Origin: Candidatus Woesearchaeota archaeon
GTDB taxonomy: Archaea; Nanobdellota; Nanobdellia; Woesearchaeales; GW2011-AR4
Direction: 5' to 3'
DNA length: 13,263 nt
Assembly: GCA_016185815.1 (NCBI GenBank)
Contig: JACPMT010000081.1
Coordinates: forward strand, 1-13,263
This document shows, piece after piece, positions 5,829-12,457 of this stretch (position 1 is its first letter; each line of letters begins with the position of its first letter). The translations under genes and the position numbers were made by a program. A model generated the notes under the pieces. It ran no database searches, was not told where the DNA came from, and saw only the letters and a program-made list of their open reading frames with translations.

Positions 5829-7051
5829 TTTGCAGCCCTCAATGAATCAACTGGATTTAATTTGCTAGCTTGATATGCAGGCAATACTCCAAACAAAGTG
5901 CCAAGCACGAATGAGAAAATCAAGGCTCCAACTATAAGCAAAGGATTAATGCTTGCCTGTATAAGCTCAGAGCCTAAAACTACTCTTCCAATGGCTGAAA
6001 TGCCATACGCGAAGCCCATGCCAAGCGCTATTCCTATTATTCCGCCAACTGTTCCAAGCAAACCAGATTCAATAAAAAATATTGTAAATATAGCTGAATT
6101 CCTTGCTCCTATCGATTTCATTATTCCGATTTCCTTTGTCCTTTCAAGAACTGATGTATACATTGTATTCATTATTCCGATGCCGCCTACTGCAAGAGAA
6201 ATCGCAGCTATGATATAAATAAAAAGCTGCACTGCAAACAAAGTTGAGTTAAGCGCCTCAAGGGTTTGCTGCGGGCTTTGCACCTGGAAATCCTCCTCTC
6301 CTTTTTCAACATCCCTTTCGTGCCTGAGCAATTTTTCTATGTCTTCCTTGGCTTGTCCAATTTTGTTCTGGTCTTTCACCTTGACAGCTATGACATTGAC
6401 CTTTTTTTTGTCAATGCCCAGGACATCTATCATCGTTTCCTCATTGATCATGACTATCCTGTCAAAAATGAAGCTGCCTTTCTTTTCAAGAATTCCAATA
6501 ACCTCGAATGTTATTCCATTGACAATAACCCTGTCGTTAACTTTTATCCCTTTTCCAAAAGTGTCGTCCTTTTTGAAATCATTGCCAAGCACAACTTTTT
6601 TAGTGTCGCCATCTTTAAGCAGCCTTCCTTCTTCTGCCACAAGGTTAAGCATTATCTCAAATGTTTTCCTGTTTTCACCTTCAGGCACAGAGCCGGCAAT
6701 CCCAATATCTTGCTTGTCGTTAAACTCAAGAGTGATTGACTCTATGTACCTGTTAAACGCAGCCTCAACCCCATTTATTTTTTCTATTTTGGGTGTCAAG
6801 TCATCGCTTAGCGGCTTTGCAACTGCAGTTCCAGGCGGTCCGGCAAAAGCTAATCCTGAAGCCTGCACACCAAGAACATCAGGGCCAAGAAATCCGAATT
6901 GCGACATTATGGCCTGCCTAAGCCCCTCCCCAAGCCCTATAAGGGAAACTACCGCAGCTATGCCGATGAATATGCCAATCATGGTAAGCCACGACCTTAG
7001 CCTTCTGCTTCTCAGATTTTTAAGCGAAAAAACCGCGTAGTCTTTTAGCAT
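5825..7051 (-). CDS. MacB/FtsX-type ABC permease (first of a pair)
   Basis: The 408-residue protein shows the N-terminal RSWLTMIGIFIGIAAVVSLIG helix, an external MacB_PCD domain (about 45-270), and a C-terminal three-helix FtsX domain with GGIGIMNTMYTSVLERTKEIG and a terminal LPAYQASKLNPVDSLR. Such permeases do not move a substrate through a pore. They transmit ATP-driven motion to the extracytoplasmic side, as in MacB, LolCDE and FtsEX. It overlaps the next permease by four bases. Unlike every other joint in the operon it is separated from its upstream gene, by 201 bases holding a strong RNA-like fold. No Shine-Dalgarno is obvious before the ATG, and no good TATA box fits within the gap, so it is probably translated from the operon transcript. 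Confidence 0.93.
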   Translation of the reverse strand: MLKDYAVFSLKNLRSRRLRSWLTMIGIFIGIAAVVSLIGLGEGLRQAIMSQFGFLGPDVLGVQASGLAFAGPPGTAVAKPLSDDLTPKIEKINGVEAAFNRYIESITLEFNDKQDIGIAGSVPEGENRKTFEIMLNLVAEEGRLLKDGDTKKVVLGNDFKKDDTFGKGIKVNDRVIVNGITFEVIGILEKKGSFIFDRIVMINEETMIDVLGIDKKKVNVIAVKVKDQNKIGQAKEDIEKLLRHERDVEKGEEDFQVQSPQQTLEALNSTLFAVQLFIYIIAAISLAVGGIGIMNTMYTSVLERTKEIGIMKSIGARNSAIFTIFFIESGLLGTVGGIIGIALGMGFAYGISAIGRVVLGSELIQASINPLLIVGALIFSFVLGTLFGVLPAYQASKLNPVDSLRAAK

Positions 7052-7066
7052 TATGAATTAATAATA

Positions 7067-7202
7067 TGGCGGCAAATTGAGTGGAGAGGGAAAATCCATA
7101 CGAAGTGTGGATTTTTCCTTTCCGAATAGGTTTTTCAGTGACATGCGAGTGAGCTCGTTGCGAACTCGCTCACAACTCACAGAAAAACCGTGTTTGCCGC
7201 CG
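7067..7202. other. Structured three-way-junction element inside the operon
   Basis: A closing helix pairs GGCGGCAAA (7068-7076) with TTTGCCGCC (7193-7201), extended by T-G pairs at both ends. Inside it are two hairpins. P2 pairs 7082-7101 with 7105-7124: 20 consecutive pairs around a GAA triloop, four of them G-T. P3 pairs 7129-7136 with 7182-7189 (8 pairs), then 7138-7141 with 7177-7180, 7144-7145 with 7173-7174, 7147-7153 with 7165-7171 and a small tip. Across the element I count seven G-T pairs when read as plus-strand RNA against two positions that would be G-U only on the minus strand. The plus-strand transcript therefore folds better, although the operon runs on the minus strand. It could be an intercistronic processing or stabilising element, an independent small RNA, or a palindromic mobile element. 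Single copy in this window. Confidence 0.75.
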
Positions 7203-7213
7203 ATAAGTATAAG

Positions 7214-7263
7214 TTGATGACTTTCTTAGTGTCTCTTTGATGACTTTCTCTCTTAGTGTCTCT
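7214..7263. repeat. Imperfect tandem duplication at the 3' end of the COG1361 gene
   Basis: TTGATGACTTTCTTAGTGTCTCT (7214-7236) is followed directly by a second copy with a four-base CTCT insertion (7237-7263). The second copy contains the stop codon and last codons (RH-stop) of the COG1361 gene on the minus strand. The first copy therefore looks like a duplicated gene end in the non-coding gap. It most likely arose by slippage or unequal exchange. Confidence 0.8.
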
Positions 7264-8503
7264 TTCTTCTTTTCCACTTTCTGTAGCCGAAAAATCCTGC
7301 AACAGCCAAAGCTATAAGCAGAATCCATGCAAGCCTGCCATTTCCCTTGACAAGCCCGAGCTTCTTGGCTTCAGAAGAGCTGTAAAGGGGAAGCTCGAGG
7401 TTGACAGCATTTTTGTAGTCTTTATTGTTTGCATCTTTGTACTCCACAGTCAATGGAAGGACTACCTTTTTATCAGAAATCCTTTCAATGTACAGCTTGA
7501 AATCAGCTGTTTCATAGTCATCAGAGTCTATGTTCCCAATGTAAACCTCAGAAGGGGATATTATCCTGTACTTGGAGTCTTTTGCGAGCTTCACGTTGAC
7601 GAATTTCATGTCCGGCAGTCCCTTGTTTACAATCTTAACTGTTATCTCCCCTGCAGAGGCTGCTTTGTATATAGTGGTGCTGTCTATCCCGATTGAGACA
7701 TCCGGCTCGCCGCCGACAATTACTGTAATTATGCTGGACTTGGAAAAGTTCTTGTTTAGCGCATCTGAATACCTTAAGCTGAGCGGTATTTTATAGGACT
7801 TTGAGGCTGCATCAGGGTCAACAAGAAGCTCAAAATCTATTGATTTTGTTGATTGAGGCTCCATGTACGGCAATACCTTTTCATTAGTAGACTCCAGTGG
7901 GGAGAATGGCGTTGCCTCATCCCCGCTTTTCCCAAGATCAAGGACTATCTTTATGTCTTTGAGCAAGGATGTAGCATAATTCTTCAGCAATATTGTAAGC
8001 CTTGTTCTTGAGCCAGGCGCCACTATAGGCGGCTCTGTAATAAACTTATCTACAGAGATTATTGCGTCATGGCTCTGGACTTTTATCTTCAGATTTTCTA
8101 TTAACGCCCAGGAATCAAAGACCTCGCTTTTGTACCTTACCTTTATCTTATGGCTTCCATCAACTGCATCCTGGGCTACTTTAAGCCTGTACCTCACTAT
8201 AACGCTTTGTTTCCCACTCTGGGATGTTCCAACTGTTCCGATTGATTTGGAGCCGCTTTCTCCAGGAACCAAAGAGAATGGGTATTCCGGCACAATCTCA
8301 AATACTACATTATAGGCGGTTGTGCCGTTGTTCTCTATTTTGAAGCTGGCTTCAACTTCCTTGCCTGGCTCAACAGGATCAGGATCCTGCATTGATATGC
8401 TAATTCTCAGGTCAGGCGCTTTGCCAAAGTACTGTGTGTCGACTGCTCCAAGAGCAATACTTGCAGTTAAAATAAAAACAATTAGCCAAATAATTTTCTT
8501 CAT
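7253..8503 (-). CDS. Membrane-anchored COG1361/CARDB-type surface protein of the exporter operon
   Basis: The 416-residue protein starts with a signal peptide (MKK, then a hydrophobic stretch to about 20). It continues with repeated Ig-like domains of the CARDB/NEW3 type: DPVEPGKEVEASFKIENNG near 42-60, PPIVAPGSRTRLTILLKN further on, and a third copy containing EITVKIVNKG. It ends in one membrane helix (about 391-407) and a KWKRRKRH tail that would stay in the cytoplasm. The bulk should lie outside the cell. COG1361 proteins often occur beside MacB-like permeases in archaea and may replace the HlyD-type adaptor of bacterial MacAB; that role is inferred. Its ATG overlaps the ATPase stop as ATGA. 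AGGAGG in the ATPase 3' end lies about 15 bases upstream. Confidence 0.88.
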   Translation of the reverse strand: MKKIIWLIVFILTASIALGAVDTQYFGKAPDLRISISMQDPDPVEPGKEVEASFKIENNGTTAYNVVFEIVPEYPFSLVPGESGSKSIGTVGTSQSGKQSVIVRYRLKVAQDAVDGSHKIKVRYKSEVFDSWALIENLKIKVQSHDAIISVDKFITEPPIVAPGSRTRLTILLKNYATSLLKDIKIVLDLGKSGDEATPFSPLESTNEKVLPYMEPQSTKSIDFELLVDPDAASKSYKIPLSLRYSDALNKNFSKSSIITVIVGGEPDVSIGIDSTTIYKAASAGEITVKIVNKGLPDMKFVNVKLAKDSKYRIISPSEVYIGNIDSDDYETADFKLYIERISDKKVVLPLTVEYKDANNKDYKNAVNLELPLYSSSEAKKLGLVKGNGRLAWILLIALAVAGFFGYRKWKRRKRH

Positions 8504-9210
8504 TTTGCATCACTCCTCCTATTGTTGTTTAATGATTTTACTATTTTCCCGTCTTTCAAAAATTCTATCCGCTCTGCAACCTTTGCAAGATTCTGGTCAT
8601 GCGTAACCATTACAATTGTTTTCCTTTCATCCCTATGGAGCTTTTCGAGAAAATCAAGCACATTGGCGCCTGTTTTGCTGTCAAGATTGCCTGTCGGCTC
8701 ATCAGCCAATACCACCTCAGGATCGTTTGCCAGGCTCCTTGCAATCGCAACCCTTTGCTGCTCTCCTCCGCTTAATTCAGATGGCTTATGATAAATCCTG
8801 TCCCCTAGCCCTACTAATTCAAGCAATTTAGTTGCTTTTTCCATCCTTTCATTTTCACCTACACCCTGAAAAATCATGGGCAGCATTACATTTTCAAGCG
8901 CCGTCAAAGTCGGGATGAGGTTGAACTGCTGGAATATGAATCCAATTTTTCTCCCTCTTATTTGCGCCAATTCAGACTCGCTTAACTTCGAAATGTCGTG
9001 ATTTTCAAGCGTAATCTTTCCTTTTGTTGGAACATCCAGGCAGCCTATCATGTTGACTGCAGTGGATTTGCCGCTTCCAGAAGGACCCATTATCGCGACA
9101 AATTCCCCTTCCTTTATGTCGAGGTTCAAGCCTTGAAGCGCATTGACTTCTACATTCCCCATTTTGTATATTTTCCATACGTTTTCAAGTTGTATGATTG
9201 GCATTTTCAT
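8500..9210 (-). CDS. LolD/MacB-type ABC transporter ATPase
   Basis: This 236-residue ATPase powers the two MacB-type permeases encoded downstream. It has Walker A GPSGSGKST (42-50), Q-loop Q94 in FIFQQFNLIPTLTALENV, signature LSGGEQQ (146-152), Walker B LADEP (D170-E171) followed by TGNLDS, and switch histidine H204 in VTHD. The FNLIPTLTALENVMLP stretch and short length are typical of the MacB/LolD/YknY branch, where ATPase and permease are separate chains. Its start overlaps the padR-type gene by ATGA, and its stop overlaps the COG1361 gene in the same way, so the three are translationally coupled. The last ten residues (NNRRSDAK and neighbours) look like a disordered tail. Confidence 0.96.
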   Translation of the reverse strand: MKMPIIQLENVWKIYKMGNVEVNALQGLNLDIKEGEFVAIMGPSGSGKSTAVNMIGCLDVPTKGKITLENHDISKLSESELAQIRGRKIGFIFQQFNLIPTLTALENVMLPMIFQGVGENERMEKATKLLELVGLGDRIYHKPSELSGGEQQRVAIARSLANDPEVVLADEPTGNLDSKTGANVLDFLEKLHRDERKTIVMVTHDQNLAKVAERIEFLKDGKIVKSLNNNRRSDAK

Positions 9211-9704
9211 TTGATTGCCCTTAATTTTTTGACAGTGCCTTTCAAAACACCCTTAATTTTTTTCTTGTCTTTTCCTGTTGTGTAAAGCTCAAACACCGTT
9301 GCCCTGAACTCGTTCAGCTCAGGGTTTAATTCCTTGAATGGGAGCTGCCCTTTTTTCAGGCTGTTAAAGATTTCGAGCATGAATCCCATTTCTCTTTTAT
9401 CAGTTATTTTTCCAAATGCATTCCATGTCGCAATTAACTTGTCAACAAGCGTGTTTTTGCTTTTGTCAATAATGTGCAGGTGCTTTTTCCCCTCATTTGT
9501 CAGGAAATACAGCTTTTTCCTGCCTTGCACTTCAACTTCAACAAGCTTTTCCTTCAGCAGCTTGTCAAGAAGCGGGTAAATAGAGCCAAAGCTTGGCTTC
9601 CACGTGCCTGTGTCTTTTTCTATCTGCTTTATCAAGCCGTATCCTGACAGCCTTCTGTTTGCCAAAGTCTTCATTACAATCAGTCTCAAATAGCCGGTCA
9701 TCAT
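9207..9704 (-). CDS. PadR-family transcriptional regulator
   Basis: The 165-residue protein has the PadR winged helix at about 1-80: LSGYGLIKQIEK, then WKPSFGSIYPLLDKLLKEKLVE, then a wing with GRKKLYFLTNEGKKHL. A helical C-terminal region (about 85-165) would dimerise. Members usually repress a neighbouring transporter operon and their own gene, and lose DNA binding when a small molecule binds. It is the first gene of the ABC operon, overlapping the ATPase start by four bases. Two ATG codons stand in tandem at 9704 and 9701; either may be used. Three TATATCG half-sites lie just upstream. The inducer cannot be read from the sequence. Confidence 0.92.
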   Translation of the reverse strand: MMTGYLRLIVMKTLANRRLSGYGLIKQIEKDTGTWKPSFGSIYPLLDKLLKEKLVEVEVQGRKKLYFLTNEGKKHLHIIDKSKNTLVDKLIATWNAFGKITDKREMGFMLEIFNSLKKGQLPFKELNPELNEFRATVFELYTTGKDKKKIKGVLKGTVKKLRAIK

Positions 9705-9705
9705 A

Positions 9706-9737
9706 TATATCGCCTTCGCTATATCGGTAACGATATA
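9706..9737 (-). promoter_or_regulatory. Candidate PadR operator with three TATATCG half-sites
   Basis: TATATCG occurs at 9706-9712 and 9720-9726, and its inverse CGATATA at 9731-9737. The last two form an 18-base palindrome with a GTAA spacer. The direct pair is spaced 14 bases. The block lies between the TATA box at 9741-9752 and the padR ATG, over the expected transcription start near 9720, the position expected for an autorepressor. Its assignment to this PadR is inferred from position and symmetry. Confidence 0.65.
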
Positions 9738-9740
9738 TTC

Positions 9741-9752
9741 ATATTTAAATAT
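9741..9752 (-). promoter_or_regulatory. TATA box of the PadR-ABC exporter operon
   Basis: ATATTTAAATAT is palindromic and centred about 42 bases before the padR ATG, which predicts a start near 9720 and a leader of about 16 bases. The half-sites described at 9706-9737 lie directly downstream. Confidence 0.55.
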
Positions 9753-9790
9753 TTGTATTTTTCAGTATATAACATATTGCAACTCAAAAA

Positions 9791-9800
9791 CATTTAAATA
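9791..9800 (+). promoter_or_regulatory. TATA box of the paralogous membrane-protein operon
   Basis: CATTTAAATA is centred about 27 bases before the ATG at 9823. That spacing puts the transcription start at or within a base or two of the start codon, implying a leaderless mRNA. No Shine-Dalgarno is present, which agrees. Confidence 0.6.
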
Positions 9801-9822
9801 ATGCCAATTATTCGCAATTTTA

Positions 9823-10401
9823 ATGAGGGAAAAAAAGGAAAAGAGGAGGTGGGGCCTGATATTGTTCATTGTATTTATAATGATAGGCACGTCAGTCAGC
9901 TTTGTGTTCTTCGGGTTTTCAGGCGTGGAGGAAAAGGCAAAATACAATGGAATAACATTCATAAGATTTGCTGACAGATGGGAAGCAAAAATAAATGGAA
10001 TAGATGCTGCTTTCAGCTTCTTGCCCAAAGAGGCAGAAAAGGTCAGCATGCCTTCTGACGTTACACAAAGATTGCAGAACAGATTTGAAATAGACGTTAC
10101 TTATGATTTAAACAGCACTTATAAAGAGTCTATTGCTCTGGCTCAGCACCAGATGGGGCTGACTCTTGCCAATTACAACATTTTTGTCAGGAAGGGATTT
10201 ACAGCAAATAACACTTTCAGCCTTCCTATTATAACATGCGATAATTCAACAATAAATGTGCCTGTTGTTTATTTCAGGTATGGAAATACAACAAATATTA
10301 ATATGGAAAACAACTGCATTATTGCAGAGGCTCCGGCAAATGATGATTTCATAATGGTAAAGGACAGGCTGTTATACGGCATGCTTGGTGTTATGAAATG
10401 A
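9823..10401 (+). CDS. Single-pass membrane protein of unknown function, paralogue A
   Basis: The 192-residue protein has a charged N terminus (REKKEKRRW), one membrane helix at about 10-33, and an external domain to the end. That domain has two cysteines, C139 in PIITCDN and C165 in ENNCIIAEA, likely a disulfide. It also has several N-x-S/T sequons and a C-terminal VKDRLLYGMLGVM segment. I do not recognise the family. The external domain aligns by eye with that of the next gene: the YNG start, the PIITC/PIVTC cysteine, the NNCI cysteine with 26 versus 24 residues between, and the VKDRLLY/VDRVLY end. The pair arose by duplication and is coupled through an ATGA overlap. It is divergent from the PadR-ABC operon, with about 118 bases between starts. 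Confidence 0.85.
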   Translation: MREKKEKRRWGLILFIVFIMIGTSVSFVFFGFSGVEEKAKYNGITFIRFADRWEAKINGIDAAFSFLPKEAEKVSMPSDVTQRLQNRFEIDVTYDLNSTYKESIALAQHQMGLTLANYNIFVRKGFTANNTFSLPIITCDNSTINVPVVYFRYGNTTNINMENNCIIAEAPANDDFIMVKDRLLYGMLGVMK

Positions 10402-11225
10402 CAGACCTAAAAAAGAAACTTGACATTTTGAAAGGGAGCTTTGAGTCAGGCATTATAGAAAAAGATGAATATGACAAATGGAAGGAAAAGCTTGAGCCGG
10501 ATGTAAAGGAATTTGACAGGAAAATTGAAGAAATAAACAAACCCGGCATTGAAGAAGAGCCGAAGAAATCTTCAGAGAAAGCTTTGCTGATAAGCGTGGC
10601 TGTCATTGTTTTGTTGCTTGTTTTCATATTTGCCTATAGCATACTCAACAAGCCAAAGCCGCAAACTTTAGAAGATCTGCATATCCTGAATTTAAAGGGA
10701 AAGCTTAAGCCAGAGCAGGGCTATGTCTACAACGGAGTTTACAGCTTTGTGGTATCTGATGATTTGTGGTACACCCAATTGACGTCCCCAAAAGGTGCAA
10801 AAATATACAGCTTGGCTTTGCGTTACTCTCCAAAGGATTTGAAGGGCATAGTTATAGAAGGAAGCCTAAATGCCGAATTTTTCAACAACAAGAGTGAATT
10901 TTTTGTCACTTTTAACCCGACTGGAAAGGAATTTTCATATGTTGGCTTGGCGGTTGCCGACTTTAACACACATATGTCAAAAGTGTTTGAGAAAAATCCT
11001 GTTGCAGCATGCGACAGGAACGAGACAGAGCCCTGCAAGACAAGGCCTATTGTGACATGCGAGGACACTGACAAGCTTGTTCTTTACATAAAGGAATCAG
11101 AAAGGTTTAGGACTTACTACAACAACAACTGCATTGTTGTGGAGGGAAACGGCTTTGATTTGGTAAAGGGAGTTGACAGGGTTTTGTACAATCTCTACAG
11201 CATAATGGGGCAGGAAGAAGAATAG
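10398..11225 (+). CDS. Single-pass membrane protein with SHOCT-like N terminus, paralogue B
   Basis: The 275-residue protein has three parts. Residues 1-48 form a cytosolic helical segment resembling a SHOCT motif (LDILKGSFESGIIEKDEYDKWKEKL). A membrane helix follows at about 62-83, and then an external domain of about 190 residues. The external part has four cysteines (C205, C213, C221, C245) where paralogue A has two, so an extra disulfide is likely. The last 55 residues match those of paralogue A. SHOCT-like motifs are often oligomerisation elements. The start overlaps the upstream stop as ATGA, with GGTG at 10387-10390 as Shine-Dalgarno. A T-rich tract follows the stop. Function is unknown; an envelope-associated complex with paralogue A is a reasonable guess. 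Confidence 0.85.
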   Translation: MTDLKKKLDILKGSFESGIIEKDEYDKWKEKLEPDVKEFDRKIEEINKPGIEEEPKKSSEKALLISVAVIVLLLVFIFAYSILNKPKPQTLEDLHILNLKGKLKPEQGYVYNGVYSFVVSDDLWYTQLTSPKGAKIYSLALRYSPKDLKGIVIEGSLNAEFFNNKSEFFVTFNPTGKEFSYVGLAVADFNTHMSKVFEKNPVAACDRNETEPCKTRPIVTCEDTDKLVLYIKESERFRTYYNNNCIVVEGNGFDLVKGVDRVLYNLYSIMGQEEE

Positions 11226-11256
11226 TTTTTTATTTTTTTAAATAATTATTTTTATT
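11226..11256 (+). terminator. T-rich terminator after the paralogue operon
   Basis: Runs of T broken by single A residues start right after the stop codon (5-7 T in a row, then a second TTATTTTTATT block). Archaeal RNA polymerase commonly stops at such U-rich tracts without a hairpin. Confidence 0.55.
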
Positions 11257-11262
11257 GAATCG

Positions 11263-11280
11263 TGCCGTATTGTCACGGCA
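11263..11280. other. Short perfect hairpin between operons
   Basis: TGCCGT (11263-11268) pairs with ACGGCA (11275-11280) around a six-base loop. It is the only GC-rich patch in an AT-rich intergenic stretch. It follows the T-rich tracts instead of preceding them, so it is not a classic intrinsic terminator. An operator or RNA-end stabiliser is possible. Confidence 0.45.
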
Positions 11281-11383
11281 AGCATTGATATAAGCATTCA
11301 ATTTGCAAAATAATTAAACTCAACATTAACAAAAAATCCAATAGAGAAAATACAAACAAAAAATTAAAATAAAACATAAAAAT

Positions 11384-11974
11384 ATGGAACATTACTACTC
11401 TGCACAGCAAAAGTCCCAATTAAAAACAAAAAAGATAAGGCAAAAAATTAAAGGGATTGAGTTTGAGTTCTACACTGCATCAGGCATTTTTTCAAAAGAA
11501 AGGATTGACAAGGGAACATTAGTGTTGGCAGAAAGCATGGCTATTGATCAAAATGCAAAAGTCCTTGATATCGGATGCGGCATAGGGATTCTTGGGATTA
11601 TTGCAGCAAAATTATTTAATGCAAATGTTGTGATGAGCGACATCAATAAAAGGGCAGTGATGCTTGCCAAAATGAACACTAAATTAAACAATCTAAAAGC
11701 CGAAATATATCAAGGAGATTTATACGAAAAAATAAAAAATAATGACTTTGATGCCGTATTATCCAATCCTCCCCAGACTGCTGGAAAAAATGTATGCTTT
11801 CAATTGATTGAGCAGTCAAAAAAACATCTAAAAAATACTGGAAGTTTGCAATTAGTTGCAAGGCACAACAAAGGCGGAAAAACATTAAGCAGGAAAATGG
11901 AAGAAGTTTTTGGCAATCTTAAAGTAATCTCAAAAAAAGCAGGGTATTGGGTTTATATGGGTGTGAAGGAATGA
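11384..11974 (+). CDS. Class I SAM-dependent methyltransferase, RsmC/MJ0882-like
   Basis: The 196-residue protein opens with HYYS and a FYTASGIFSKERIDKGT segment, which is typical of the small-subunit rRNA guanine-N2 methyltransferase (RsmC) group and archaeal MJ0882. Motif I is LDIGCGIGI (61-69), an acidic residue after the second strand (D86 in MSDIN) would bind the SAM ribose, and the catalytic motif is NPPQTAGK (128-135; usually NPPxxAGK). The C terminus carries EVFGN and GYWVYMGV as in MJ0882. Its length is about 200, as in archaeal relatives, meaning the single-domain form without the N-terminal half of bacterial RsmC. The likely substrate is RNA, but the exact target is not determined. 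Its stop is three bases from that of the convergent next gene. An A-rich leader without Shine-Dalgarno suggests leaderless translation. Confidence 0.88.
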   Translation: MEHYYSAQQKSQLKTKKIRQKIKGIEFEFYTASGIFSKERIDKGTLVLAESMAIDQNAKVLDIGCGIGILGIIAAKLFNANVVMSDINKRAVMLAKMNTKLNNLKAEIYQGDLYEKIKNNDFDAVLSNPPQTAGKNVCFQLIEQSKKHLKNTGSLQLVARHNKGGKTLSRKMEEVFGNLKVISKKAGYWVYMGVKE

Positions 11975-11977
11975 TTT

Positions 11978-12334
11978 CTACAGCTCCCTAACTCCCTCTT
12001 TAGTCACAGCCATCAGCCTTACCCCAACTCCAAGCTTCAACAATGCCGACAAAATCGCCATGTGTTCCTTTCCATTCCCAGAAACAAGGTTTAAGGCGAC
12101 TTCCAAGTCCGTAATCTTTCCTTTCAATCCCTTTCTTATGTCTTCAATTAATTCAAAAACAGGCTTTTGCATATCAACAACTATAAAATCAACCTCTTTG
12201 CCAGCCTTGAAATTCTTTTTGCCGAAATCGTTTGTAATCAGAAATACCTTTTTCCAGTCCTGCTCCTTAATAAGTCTTGCAACATGTGCCCATGATTTCT
12301 CTCCTGATGAAAGGCACGCAACCAAGTCCGTCAT
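11978..12334 (-). CDS. Stand-alone minimal CARF-like Rossmann protein, 118 aa
   Basis: The N-terminal LVACLSSGEKSW and a strand KVFLITNDFGKK are followed by a VDFIVVD strand, a helix, and then VALNLVSGNGKEHMAILSALLKLGVGVRLMAV. The order, with a strand and small-residue loop first and a (S/T)GxxKxMxxA-type loop and helix near the end, is that of CARF domains, which bind cyclic oligoadenylates in type III CRISPR systems. Here the domain stands alone without an effector or HTH part, and no cas gene is in the window. The family looks conserved and archaeal, so a housekeeping nucleotide or RNA-end sensing role is equally possible. The fold assignment is by eye. A TATA box 26 bases before the ATG suggests a leaderless mRNA. 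Confidence 0.75.
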   Translation of the reverse strand: MTDLVACLSSGEKSWAHVARLIKEQDWKKVFLITNDFGKKNFKAGKEVDFIVVDMQKPVFELIEDIRKGLKGKITDLEVALNLVSGNGKEHMAILSALLKLGVGVRLMAVTKEGVREL

Positions 12335-12355
12335 AATTTTTTAGAATAGAGCATA

Positions 12356-12365
12356 GTTTATTAAG
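12356..12365 (-). promoter_or_regulatory. TATA box of the CARF-like gene
   Basis: Read on the minus strand, CTTAATAAAC is centred about 26 bases upstream of the ATG at 12334. This is the spacing expected for a leaderless archaeal transcript. Confidence 0.5.
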
Positions 12366-12371
12366 TTTTTG

Positions 12372-12385
12372 GGGTTGTTTAACCC
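12372..12385. promoter_or_regulatory. Small palindrome in the divergent promoter region
   Basis: GGGTT-GTTT-AACCC sits just upstream of the leftward TATA box, between two divergent genes (CARF-like protein and M50 protease). It could be a regulator site for either gene. Five-base arms are short, so chance is possible. Confidence 0.3.
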
Positions 12386-12396
12386 GAAACAATAGA

Positions 12397-12404
12397 TTTA
12401 ATAA
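12397..12404 (+). promoter_or_regulatory. Possible TATA box of the M50 protease gene
   Basis: TTTAATAA lies about 57 bases before the ATG at 12458, which would give a leader of about 30 bases. CTTTAT at 12425-12430, closer to the leaderless distance, is an alternative. Neither is strong. Confidence 0.3.
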
Positions 12405-12457
12405 TGAACAAAAAAAACACTAAGCTTTATCTTCAAACATAAAAAACAAAATTCAAA

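Noticed and set aside
5295..7040. Long plus-strand frames (up to 233 residues) opposite the two permease genes
   Set aside because: The minus-strand frames carry complete MacB/FtsX motifs and coupled starts; the opposite frames are Ser/Pro/Ile-rich shadows with no recognisable feature.
7067..7202. Intrinsic terminator ending the upstream half of the operon
   Set aside because: Neither strand has a T run directly after the closing helix, and archaeal termination does not normally need such hairpins; the downstream permeases also lack a convincing promoter of their own.
9762..10049. Minus-strand 95-residue frame opposite the first paralogue gene
   Set aside because: It overlaps a well-placed leaderless promoter and a plus-strand gene with a clear membrane helix and paralogue; it has no features of its own.
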